Translations under genes and position numbers: made by a program
Source: DASRHY01 sp035650275
Lineage (GTDB): Bacteria; Actinomycetota; Actinomycetes; Propionibacteriales; Kribbellaceae
NCBI GenBank assembly: GCA_035650275.1
Contig: DASRHY010000077.1
Span: 16,319 to 80,318, forward strand
Direction of reading: 5' to 3'
Length of the DNA stretch: 64,000 bases
Notes under the pieces: model-generated
The model's database searches: none
What the model saw: only the letters and a program-made list of their open reading frames with translations
Told to the model about the DNA's origin: nothing
Shown here: positions 56,890 to 64,000 of the stretch, piece by piece
How the letters are laid out: every line of letters begins with the position of its first letter
How positions within the stretch are numbered: position 1 is the first letter of the stretch

Positions 56890-57263
56890 GGGGGTGAACG
56901 GTTTCGACTTCGGACGTACGGTTCGAGAGAAGCGGGCCGAGGACCCAGGGTTATCTCGCTAACGCTCCCTGGAAACCTATAAGTGCCAAGGTTAATCGCA
57001 CTAACTTCGCTCTCGCCGCCTGACGGCCTGAGGTAAACGAAGGGTCAGCCCGGGGATGCTTCCGACCCGGTTCCTGGCCTCAGCTAGGAAGCTTGCTCTG
57101 CTAGCCCGGTCACGGGGTTAGTAGGGGACATTCACAGTGACTGAGCCTGTCAGCAACGTGCCTGCGCGAGTGCTGGGGCTGAGAAAAGCGCTACGCAGAC
57201 TGCGCCCGGAGAAGTCTCGAAGCGACGCTGAAGGACGCGGGTTCGATTCCCGCCACCTCCACC
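56890..57263 (+). ncRNA. ssrA: transfer-messenger RNA (tmRNA)
   Basis: The RNA is about 374 nt. The 5' GGGGGTG (56890-56896) pairs with CACCTCC (57254-57260) as the acceptor stem, and the T-arm GCGGG-TTCGATT-CCCGC is next to it. The tag reading frame is 56985-57023 and encodes AKVNRTNFALAA then TGA, ending in the usual ALAA degron. After the discriminator A and CC the genome reads C, so the terminal A of CCA is not encoded and must be added by CCA transferase. A perfect terminator follows. SmpB is encoded 2.4 kb upstream. Confidence 0.96.
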
Positions 57264-57270
57264 CCTTGCG

Positions 57271-57305
57271 AACGCGCAGGTCAGATCACCTCTGACCTGC
57301 GCGTT
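57271..57305 (+). terminator. rho-independent terminator of ssrA
   Basis: AACGCGCAGGTCAGA pairs perfectly (15 bp) with TCTGACCTGCGCGTT around the loop TCACC, starting 8 bp after the tmRNA 3' end and ending in T residues. Confidence 0.88.
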
Positions 57306-57411
57306 TCGTCGTTCCCGGCCTGACTGCTGGGTCATGGCGGGTCCTCGCCGGCACCGATCGAGTCGACGCGCTCCGGGTGCGTCGCCGGCGGTGACAGCCA
57401 TCGAACCGGGC

Positions 57412-57441
57412 TGTAAAGTGATTCGCGAAAAGCAGTTTACA
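57412..57441. promoter_or_regulatory. 30-bp shared operator box, copy 1
   Basis: TGTAAAGTG-N10-AGCAGTTTACA. The outer halves TGTAAA/TTTACA form a dyad. The same 9-N10-11 layout occurs at 59548-59577. A possible promoter has GTGACA (57391-57396), a 17-bp spacer and TAAAGT (57414-57419), so the -10 would lie inside the box. The box is 29 bp upstream of the esterase start. Confidence 0.65.
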
Positions 57442-57469
57442 TCGCGTCTTGTGGAGAGGACCAGACTCG

Positions 57470-58444
57470 ATGACGGTTGCCGGCCCGGTGCGGACCTTGA
57501 TCGATGAGACCCCGAAGGGTGTGCCCGCCCACCTGACGGTGGAGCAGGAGCGCGAGTACATGCGACTGCTGAGTGATCTCAACTTCCTCAGGTTCGGTCT
57601 GCCGGGGCCGGACGTCCACGAGGTCACCGACCACGAGGTTGCGGTGGACGGTGGTGAGATCCTGCTCCGGATCTACCGGCCCGGGCAGGAGAAACCGCTT
57701 CCGGCGCACCTGACACTGCACGGCGGCGGGTGGAAGGTCGGTTCGGTGCACGAGCGTCTGTCCGACGCGATCTGCCGGCAACGGTGTCGCGAGGCGCACT
57801 GCGTGATCGTGGCGGTGGAGTACCGGCTGGCTCCCGAGCATCCGTTCCCGGTTCCGCTCGACGACTGCCACGCGGCGCTGGTCTGGGTCCACGACCACGC
57901 GAAGGAGCTCGGTGTCGACGCCGCGAACCTCTCGATCGGCGGTGCGTCCGCGGGCGGCAACCTCGCCGCCGCCGTCACACTGCGCTGCCGGGACGAGAGT
58001 GGTCCGGGGCTGCGCTTCCAGCTCCTGGAGGTGCCGGCGCTGGACCTTACCCGGGAGACGGCTCGGGTGACGCTCGAGTCCGGCGTGCTGCCCGACGTAC
58101 CGCAGCCGACCATGGGTGACGCGACGAACGCGTACCTCGCGCGGCCCGCTGACGCCACCCACCCGTATGCTTCGCCATTGCTGGCCGGCGACCTCAGCGG
58201 GCTCCCGCCGGCACACATCATGACGGCAGAGTTCGACGTGCTGCGGACCGAGGGTGAGGAGTACGCACGGCGTCTCCGCGATGCCGGCGTCCCGGTCACG
58301 CACCAGCGCTTCAGCGGTGCGCTTCACGGCACCGCGATGCTGACCCGATCCTGGGAGCCCGCCCGGGCCTGGCAGGCCGACGCCGCGGCGGCGCTTCGCC
58401 GGGCACACTGGAGCGACTCCTCGGAACGGGCGGACTCGGCATGA
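57470..58444 (+). CDS. alpha/beta-hydrolase, HSL family esterase
   Basis: This 324-aa esterase has an oxyanion-hole motif HGGG (84-87), nucleophile Ser160 in GASAGG, Asp256 (TAEFDVLR) and His286 (GALHGTAM). GGAGAGGA (57453-57460) precedes the ATG. It has no signal peptide. It is the first gene of a locus with a LacI regulator and a sugar ABC transporter, and shares their operator box. It may deacetylate or hydrolyse the imported sugar or ester, an inference from context. Confidence 0.9.
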   Translation: MTVAGPVRTLIDETPKGVPAHLTVEQEREYMRLLSDLNFLRFGLPGPDVHEVTDHEVAVDGGEILLRIYRPGQEKPLPAHLTLHGGGWKVGSVHERLSDAICRQRCREAHCVIVAVEYRLAPEHPFPVPLDDCHAALVWVHDHAKELGVDAANLSIGGASAGGNLAAAVTLRCRDESGPGLRFQLLEVPALDLTRETARVTLESGVLPDVPQPTMGDATNAYLARPADATHPYASPLLAGDLSGLPPAHIMTAEFDVLRTEGEEYARRLRDAGVPVTHQRFSGALHGTAMLTRSWEPARAWQADAAAALRRAHWSDSSERADSA

Positions 58445-58507
58445 GTCCGCGGCGGGCAGGCGTGCAAGACTGCGTCGAAACTCGTCGGCCAACGAAGTGA
58501 GAACGTA

Positions 58508-59506
58508 GTGGCTCAGCAGGCGACGATCTACGACGTGGCGACGCGTGCGGGCGTCAGCGTATCGACGGTCTCGCATACCCTGAACCGCCCGCAGCGGGTC
58601 AATCCGGAGACGCGTCGCCGGGTGCTGGAGGCGATCGACCACCTGGGGTACGTGCCCAAGGCAACGGCTGTGGCCCGGGCCCGGAAAGCGGCGGGCCGAA
58701 TCGGCGTGCTGGCGCCGTTCACGTCCTACGCGTCGTACACGCGGCGGTTGATGGGTGTGATGAAGGAGTCCGAGTCGGACGCGGTCGAGACTGTCGTGTA
58801 CGACCAGCAGTCCGCGGCCACGGCGGCGTCGCCGTTGCTGAGTGCGCTGCCGGTGACGCACCGGCTGGACGGCGTACTGATCATGGGCCTGCCGCTCGAC
58901 GACACCCTGGCCGAACGGCTGGTGGCGCAGAAGGTGCCCACCGTCCTGGTCGACAGCCGGCGGCCGGAGTTCGACTCGATCACCATCGACGACGAGGCGG
59001 CCGGGTACCTGGTCGCGCAGCACCTGATCGGTACAGGGCGGCGCACGGTTGCCTATGTCTCGGAGTCGCAGACCTCGACCGACTACCTCTCCCCGGGCCA
59101 GCTACGCCGGTCCGGGGTCGAGCGGGCCCTGACCCAGGCCGGTCTCGACCCGGGCATGCTGCGGCAGGTCAAGACCAGCCGGGACGTGACCGGGGGACCG
59201 AAGGCTTTGGAGGCGATCCTGGCCGACGGGCTGCCGGACGCGATCTTCGCGCACCAGGATCTGCTCGCCGCCGGCATCGTGACCGAGTGCCACCGGCGCG
59301 GTATCCGGGTGCCGGACGACGTCGCGATCGTCGGGTTCGACGACTCGGAGCTGGCGCAGCTGCTCGGGATCACCACGGTCGCGCAGCCGCTGGAGGGCTC
59401 CGGCCGGCTCGCGTTCCGCATGCTGCGAGAGGCGATGGGTGGGTCGGCGGTCTCGGCCCGTCAGGTCACCATGTCCGTCGAGCTGGTGGTCCGGAAGACC
59501 GCCTGA
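58508..59506 (+). CDS. LacI-family transcriptional regulator
   Basis: This 332-aa repressor has N-terminal HTH TIYDVATRAGVSVSTVSHTLNRPQRV around residues 6-31 and a sugar-binding sensor domain (IFAHQDLLAAG and VAIVGFDDSELAQLLGITTV). The start is GTG. It sits between the esterase and the ABC transporter, whose upstream regions carry the same 30-bp box, so it is the natural candidate to bind that box. No box is seen in front of its own gene. Confidence 0.92.
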   Translation: MAQQATIYDVATRAGVSVSTVSHTLNRPQRVNPETRRRVLEAIDHLGYVPKATAVARARKAAGRIGVLAPFTSYASYTRRLMGVMKESESDAVETVVYDQQSAATAASPLLSALPVTHRLDGVLIMGLPLDDTLAERLVAQKVPTVLVDSRRPEFDSITIDDEAAGYLVAQHLIGTGRRTVAYVSESQTSTDYLSPGQLRRSGVERALTQAGLDPGMLRQVKTSRDVTGGPKALEAILADGLPDAIFAHQDLLAAGIVTECHRRGIRVPDDVAIVGFDDSELAQLLGITTVAQPLEGSGRLAFRMLREAMGGSAVSARQVTMSVELVVRKTA

Positions 59507-59547
59507 TCCGGTGCCGGCAGCGATCCGCTCGGCTGCGTATCTGGCGA

Positions 59548-59577
59548 TGTAAAGTGCTTTACAACAAGCAGTTGACA
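59548..59577. promoter_or_regulatory. 30-bp shared operator box, copy 2
   Basis: TGTAAAGTG-N10-AGCAGTTGACA. It contains an inner perfect palindrome TGTAAAG-TG-CTTTACA (59548-59563). Its end TTGACA (59572-59577) can serve as a -35, with TGTACT at 59595-59600 as -10 after a 17-bp spacer. Bound repressor would cover the -35. It is about 60 bp upstream of the binding-protein gene. Confidence 0.68.
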
Positions 59578-59637
59578 AGACTCGATCAGAGGGATGTACT
59601 GCATCGTGAGGGCGAACCCGAACGCTGGGAGCGACGC

Positions 59638-60993
59638 ATGAATCGGATCACCAGAATCTGCGCGGCGGCGACGGTGGTACTGGCACTGTCATCCTGCGCC
59701 GAGGACACCACCTCCCCGTCACTGGCCGAGCAGACACTGCCGGCGGACAGCGTCGAGGCGGCGGCCGCGGCCGCGCGACGTGCCGCGGACAACGCCCAGG
59801 TCGGCGGCACGCTGAACCTGCTGGGCATCCTCTCCGGCGACAACATGACCAAGTACCTGCAGACGTTGCGCCCGCTCGAGGAGGCCACCGGCATCACGAT
59901 CAAGTACGAGACGGCCGGTGACCTGATCGCGGTGCTGCAGACCCGGGTGGAGGGCGGCAACCCACCGGACGTGGTCAGCAACCCGTCCGCGGGACAGATG
60001 CGCGACCTCGCGAAGAAGGGCAGTCTCGTCCCTGTGGACCCGATGCTGGACAGCGGCGCCGTTCGGGAGAACTACCCGAAGGGTCTGTGGGACCTGACCA
60101 CTGTGAACGAGAAGTCCTACGGCCTGTTCGTCAACACGGCCGTGCAGGGCCTGGTCTGGTACGACCCGAAGACGTACGACGGACCGAAGCCGCCGGCCTC
60201 CTGGGACGCGCTCGGCGCCTGGGCGGCGACCGCGAGCGGCAAGGGTCGCGCCCCGTGGTGCATGGGGCTCGAGTCCGGGCCGGCGAGCGGATGGCCCGGC
60301 GCGGTGTGGATCGAGCAGTTCATGCTGCAGCGTCACGGCGGTGACGCCTACGACCGGTGGTGGCGCGGTGAGCTTCCCTGGACCTCGCCGGAGGTCCGGC
60401 AGGCCTTCGCCGAGTTCGGCAAGGTCGCGACCGACGCGAAGATGGTCAGCGGTGGCCCGAAGGGCGCGCTGACGACCAACTTCGGCGACAGCCCGAAGGG
60501 ACTGTTCGCCAAGCCACCGGCCTGCCAGCTGCATCTGCAGGCTGACTGGGTCGGCAACGCGATGGCCGCCGCCGTGCCCGGCGTGAAGGCGGTCGACGAC
60601 ATCGACTTCTTCGCCTTCCCGGCGGTGAACCCGCAGTACGCCGGCAGCCTCGAGATCACCGGCGAGGTGGTCGGGGCCTTCCAGGACACCCCGCAGGTGC
60701 GGGCCTTCATGCGGTACGTGTCGACCCCGGAGTTCAGCTCGCTGGTCGCCAAGACCGGCCTGTGGCTCGGGGCGAACCGGAAGACCCCGCTGACGGCGTA
60801 CGCGTCGCCGCTGTCCCGGCAGGCGGCGGACGTGTACAGCAAGGCGGCCGACGTGCGGTTCGGCGCGAAGGATGCGATGCCGGCGGCGATGTCGCAGGCT
60901 TTCCTCAAGTCGGTGATGGACTACGTGCGCAACCCCGGTGCGCTCGACTCGATCCTGGCGTCGGTGGAGCGGACGCGGCAGCCGGCCGGGTGA
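59638..60993 (+). CDS. sugar ABC transporter extracellular substrate-binding lipoprotein
   Basis: This 451-aa family 1 binding protein has an N-terminal signal with lipobox LSSC (Cys about 20). Features of sugar-binding ABC SBPs include GLFVNTAVQGLVWYDPKTYD, GWPGAVWIEQFML and ITGEVVGAFQDTPQVRAFM. GGGAG about 6 bp upstream supports the ATG. It overlaps the first permease gene (GTGA). It delivers an oligosaccharide or sugar derivative to the two permeases. Confidence 0.93.
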   Translation: MNRITRICAAATVVLALSSCAEDTTSPSLAEQTLPADSVEAAAAAARRAADNAQVGGTLNLLGILSGDNMTKYLQTLRPLEEATGITIKYETAGDLIAVLQTRVEGGNPPDVVSNPSAGQMRDLAKKGSLVPVDPMLDSGAVRENYPKGLWDLTTVNEKSYGLFVNTAVQGLVWYDPKTYDGPKPPASWDALGAWAATASGKGRAPWCMGLESGPASGWPGAVWIEQFMLQRHGGDAYDRWWRGELPWTSPEVRQAFAEFGKVATDAKMVSGGPKGALTTNFGDSPKGLFAKPPACQLHLQADWVGNAMAAAVPGVKAVDDIDFFAFPAVNPQYAGSLEITGEVVGAFQDTPQVRAFMRYVSTPEFSSLVAKTGLWLGANRKTPLTAYASPLSRQAADVYSKAADVRFGAKDAMPAAMSQAFLKSVMDYVRNPGALDSILASVERTRQPAG

Positions 60994-61955
60994 GCATGTC
61001 CCGGCAGGTGCTGTTGTCGGTCGCGGTGACAGTGGGCGCGCCAGTCGTGCTGCTGTCGTGGTTGTGGCTGGTCGAACGGCTGCTGCGGCCGCTGTCCTAC
61101 CGCGGCCGGCGCAGGGCGCGGCCGTGGCTGTGGCTGGCGCCGCCGCTGGCGGTGGTCGGGCTCTATCTGGTGTGGCCGCTGCTGAGCACGATCTGGACCA
61201 GCTTCCAGGTGCGCGGCGGGCAGCACGGTCTGGACAACTACCGGTACCTCGTGCACAGCGGTGAGGTGCATGACGCGCTGGTCAACAACGGCCTGTGGCT
61301 CGTCGGACTGACGGCCGGAAGCCTCGTGGCCGGGACGGCCGTCGCGGTGCTCGCCCACCTGGTCCGCTGGGAGACGGCGGCCAAGGCGGTCGTCGTGATG
61401 CCCGCGGCGATCTCGACGGTCGCGGCCGCTGTGATCTGGCGGTTCATGTTCGACTACCGGCCACCCGGTGTCGCGCAGACCGGCACCCTCAATGCCATCG
61501 TCACGGCGGCCGGCGCCGAACCCGTCGCGTGGCTCGTGGACGAGCGGACGAACAATGCGGCCCTCATCGGCGTCGGCATCTGGATGTCGGTCGGCCTGGT
61601 GACGGTGGTGATGTCCGCATCGATCAAGGCGATACCGGCCGAGCTGATCGACGCCGGGCGGGTCGACGGCGCCGGTCCGTTCCGGCTCTTCCGGTACGTC
61701 GTGCTGCCGCAGCTGCTGCCGACCATCGTCGTGGTGAGCACGCTGCTGGCGATCACCGCGCTGAAGGCCTTCGACGTCGTGTACGTGATGACGAACGGGA
61801 ACTACGACACCAACGTGCTCGCCAACCTGATGTACCGGGAGCTGTTCCTCAACGCGGACTACGGGCGGTCGGCCGCGCTGGCCGTGCTGCTCGTGATCCT
61901 GGTGCTGCCGGTCGTCGCGGTGAACCTGCGCTTCTTCCGGAAGGGACGTGCGTAG
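60990..61955 (+). CDS. sugar ABC transporter permease (MalF-like)
   Basis: This is a 321-aa permease. The GTG at 60990 overlaps the upstream stop, and an ATG two codons later is also possible. It has six or more hydrophobic segments. The EAA-type loop motif DAGRVDGAGPFRLFRYVVLP, where the ATPase would dock, lies near residue 225. It overlaps the second permease by one base. No ATPase gene is present in the locus, so a shared MsiK/UgpC-like ATPase encoded elsewhere must serve it. Confidence 0.92.
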   Translation: MSMSRQVLLSVAVTVGAPVVLLSWLWLVERLLRPLSYRGRRRARPWLWLAPPLAVVGLYLVWPLLSTIWTSFQVRGGQHGLDNYRYLVHSGEVHDALVNNGLWLVGLTAGSLVAGTAVAVLAHLVRWETAAKAVVVMPAAISTVAAAVIWRFMFDYRPPGVAQTGTLNAIVTAAGAEPVAWLVDERTNNAALIGVGIWMSVGLVTVVMSASIKAIPAELIDAGRVDGAGPFRLFRYVVLPQLLPTIVVVSTLLAITALKAFDVVYVMTNGNYDTNVLANLMYRELFLNADYGRSAALAVLLVILVLPVVAVNLRFFRKGRA

Positions 61956-62848
61956 TGCTCCGCCCCACCAAGCGACCGGTCACCGAGCGCCGTACCGTGC
62001 GGCCCACCGGTCGCACCGCGCGCAGCCTCGCGTTCGTGCACGCCCCGCTCGTGCTGCTCTGCCTGCTGTGGCTCACGCCGACGGCGGCCGTCTTCGTGAG
62101 CTCGTTCCGGACGGCGGCCGACTCGTTCGCGACCGGCTGGTGGGAGGGCGTGCGGCCGCCGCTGCGGTTCACCGAGCAGAACTACGTCGAGGTGCTGTCC
62201 CACGGCGGGCTGGGCCGGGCGTTCATGAACAGCCTGCTCGTCACGCTGCCGAGCGTCTCGGTGACGGTCTCGATCGGGACCGTCGCGGGCTTCGCGCTGG
62301 CCAGGATGCGGTTCCGCGGCTCCGGGGTGACGCTGGCCGTGCTGCTCGGCCTCACCGTCGTACCGCTGCAGGTGATCCTCGTCCCGCTGCTGCGCATCTA
62401 CAACGATCTCGCGGTGACCGGTACCCGGCCGGGACTGTGGCTGGTGCATGCCGGCGTCGGCATCCCGTTCGTGACCTACCTGCTGCACAACTTCTTCCGG
62501 GAGCTGCCGCGGGAGCTGTTCGAGGCCGCCGAGATCGACGGCGCGGACCACCTGAGGTCGTTCGTCCACGTCGCGCTTCCCACCGCCGCGCCGGCGGTCG
62601 CGTCGGCCGTGATCTTCCAGTTCCTGTGGGTCTGGAACGACCTGCTGCTGGCGCTGATCTTCGTCGGCGGCAATCGGGAGACGGCGCCGTTGACGGTGAT
62701 GGTGAGTGGTCTGGTGAACAACATCACCGGGCAGGGCTGGCACCTGCTGACGGCTGCCGCCTTCGTCTCGATCGTCTGCCCGCTGGCCGTCTTCTTCGCG
62801 TTGCAGCGGTACTTCGTGAAGGGCCTGCTCGCCGGGAGCGTCAAGTAG
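61955..62848 (+). CDS. sugar ABC transporter permease (MalG-like)
   Basis: This 297-aa permease starts at a GTG sharing one base with the previous stop. Several membrane segments surround the EAA loop motif EAAEIDGADHLRSFVHVALP near residue 195. It pairs with the upstream permease as a heterodimer. It is followed by a strong terminator, so it is the last gene of the operon. Confidence 0.93.
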   Translation: MLRPTKRPVTERRTVRPTGRTARSLAFVHAPLVLLCLLWLTPTAAVFVSSFRTAADSFATGWWEGVRPPLRFTEQNYVEVLSHGGLGRAFMNSLLVTLPSVSVTVSIGTVAGFALARMRFRGSGVTLAVLLGLTVVPLQVILVPLLRIYNDLAVTGTRPGLWLVHAGVGIPFVTYLLHNFFRELPRELFEAAEIDGADHLRSFVHVALPTAAPAVASAVIFQFLWVWNDLLLALIFVGGNRETAPLTVMVSGLVNNITGQGWHLLTAAAFVSIVCPLAVFFALQRYFVKGLLAGSVK

Positions 62849-62850
62849 TG

Positions 62851-62888
62851 CGAAGGCCCCGCATCCCCAGGTGGATGCGGGGTCTTCG
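62851..62888. terminator. bidirectional terminator
   Basis: CGAAGGCCCCGCATCC and GGATGCGGGGTCTTCG pair with one G-T mismatch around a 6-nt loop. It starts 3 bp after the permease stop and just beyond the convergent MFS gene's end, so it can serve both. Confidence 0.82.
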
Positions 62889-62892
62889 TAGG

Positions 62893-64000
62893 TCAACGGG
62901 TCAGTGCTGGTGCGGCCTCGCCGACGGTCCGGAGCCGGGGGACCGGCGAGAACAGCACCCACAGGGTCGCCGTACTCATCCCGATCGCGCCCGCCAGCAT
63001 CGCCGCCCAGGCGCCGGCCTGGGTCGCCACCGCGCCTCCGGCGATCGCGCCGACCGGCAGCACGCCCCAGGAGATCAGCCGGTACGCCGAGTTGACGCGG
63101 CCGCGGAGACCGGGAGCGGTGGCGACCTGGCGGACCGTGGTGGCGTGCGAGTTCGCGATCCCGATCCCGACGCCCATCACGAAGAACACGACACCGAGCA
63201 CGATGCCCGCGGTCCAGCGGCCGCCGAGTCCGGCCGCGGCGGCTGCGATCGGAGCCGTGTTGCCGGTGATGAGCGTGGTGAGCAGCACCCGGCCGTACCC
63301 CCATCGCCCGGTCACCCGGCCGCCGAACCAGGCACCGATGAACGAGCCGGCGCCACCGGCGACCAGGACGGCGCCGAGCCCCGCGGCCGGGATGCCGAGG
63401 TCGCGGACGACGTACAGCATCAGGCCGAGCATGAAGATCTCGTTGAACAGGTTGAACGTGGTGGCCTCGCCGAGCAGCGCGCGCAGGTACCGGTTGCCGA
63501 CCGCGACCCGCAGCCCCTCGGCCGCCTCGCGCAGCGGTGCCCGGCGCTCCGTCGGTGGCGGCGCGGGCTCGTCCACCCGGACCCGGCTCAGGCTGATCGC
63601 GGACAGCAGGTAGGTGACCGCGTTGACCGCGACCGCCACCGGCGCGGTGAGCGCCTGCACGAGCAGACCGCCGACGCCGCGCCCACTGATCTCGGCGGCG
63701 GACTGGGTGGCGGTGATCTTGGCGTTCGCGTCCGACAGCTGGGCCGGTGACACCACCGACGGCAGGAACGCGAAGTCGGCGATCTGGTACACCACGGTGA
63801 GCGCGCCGGCGGTGAAGACCACGACGTACAACAGTTCCATCCCGGCCAGGCCGAGCCAGACCGACAGCGGGATCAGCGCGACCAGCACGAACCGGCCGAG
63901 GTCGGCCCCGATCATCAGCCCGCGGCGGCGGCGCCGGTCCACCAGCAGCCCGACCGGCAGCGTGGCGAGCAGGAACGGCAGGAACTGTGCGGCCCGCAGC
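62893..64000 (-). CDS. MFS transporter, 5'-truncated by window edge
   Basis: The frame stays open to base 64000, beyond any in-frame start. The reading from the edge begins LRAAQFLPFLLATLPVGLL then VDRRRRRGLMIGADLGRF, the motif-A loop of MFS exporters of the enterobactin/macrolide type. About 369 residues are visible with many hydrophobic segments, and the first membrane segments are missing. The function is probably drug or metabolite efflux, with substrate unknown. Confidence 0.9.
   Translation of the reverse strand, partial: LRAAQFLPFLLATLPVGLLVDRRRRRGLMIGADLGRFVLVALIPLSVWLGLAGMELLYVVVFTAGALTVVYQIADFAFLPSVVSPAQLSDANAKITATQSAAEISGRGVGGLLVQALTAPVAVAVNAVTYLLSAISLSRVRVDEPAPPPTERRAPLREAAEGLRVAVGNRYLRALLGEATTFNLFNEIFMLGLMLYVVRDLGIPAAGLGAVLVAGGAGSFIGAWFGGRVTGRWGYGRVLLTTLITGNTAPIAAAAAGLGGRWTAGIVLGVVFFVMGVGIGIANSHATTVRQVATAPGLRGRVNSAYRLISWGVLPVGAIAGGAVATQAGAWAAMLAGAIGMSTATLWVLFSPVPRLRTVGEAAPALTR

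Noticed and set aside
57230..57263. Stand-alone tRNA at the tRNA-like 3' end
   Set aside because: The TTCGATT arm and acceptor belong to the tmRNA. There is no anticodon arm and the 5' partner is 360 nt upstream.

Overview
The window is high-GC actinobacterial chromosome. GTG starts are common, stop/start overlaps (ATGA, GTGA, TGATG) are frequent, and the core block prfB / ftsE-ftsX-M23 peptidase / smpB / ssrA is present. Gene content rich in sugar catabolism, LacI regulators and Gfo/Idh/MocA enzymes fits a soil Nocardioidaceae-type organism such as Kribbella. The genus is an inference from style and content, not something the sequence proves. No transposase, integrase, CRISPR array or stand-alone tRNA was seen.

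Region 1 (1-14.5 kb) is a complete myo-inositol catabolic cluster. It starts at a divergent GntR regulator that is cut by the window edge. The order is IolG paralogue, IolE-like, IolC, a Cgl0159-type aldolase, IolB, IolD, then a sugar ABC transporter (lipoprotein, permease, single-domain ATPase), a second IolE-like protein, true IolG, IolH and MmsA/IolA. All seven steps from inositol to acetyl-CoA plus DHAP are covered. The usual IolJ aldolase is replaced by the 3197-4093 protein.

Region 2 (14.5-24.8 kb) is a cyclitol/sugar satellite region. It holds a decayed Gfo/Idh/MocA pseudogene, three LacI regulators, two Gfo/Idh/MocA dehydrogenases each paired with a TIM-barrel isomerase, a phytanoyl-CoA dioxygenase-like protein and a GntR regulator. 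Clear palindromic operators lie in front of the two dehydrogenase operons.

Region 3 (24.8-32.6 kb) has a methyltransferase, a YeiH-type transporter divergent from a LysR regulator, and a seven-gene Tad-type pilus/secretion operon. Region 4 (32.7-55.2 kb) is the conserved prfB ... ftsE-ftsX-M23-smpB block. It is split by about 17 kb of accessory genes: transporters with regulators, a serpin, a TetR/SRPBCC pair, a reductive pyrimidine/hydantoin degradation cluster, a tannase-family esterase, a PfkB kinase, and an ECF sigma factor with its YCII partner.

Region 5 (55.2-57.3 kb) has an M48-like protein that has lost both zinc histidines, followed by the tmRNA gene and its terminator. Region 6 (57.4-62.9 kb) is an esterase / LacI / sugar ABC transporter locus. 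Two of its promoters share a 30-bp box with identical internal spacing, so it is probably one regulon. The window ends inside an MFS transporter on the minus strand.

Several convergent or intergenic gaps carry long inverted repeats. One family occurs twice (18.7 and 43.7 kb). Another repeat supplies the stop codons of two convergent genes (39.4 kb).
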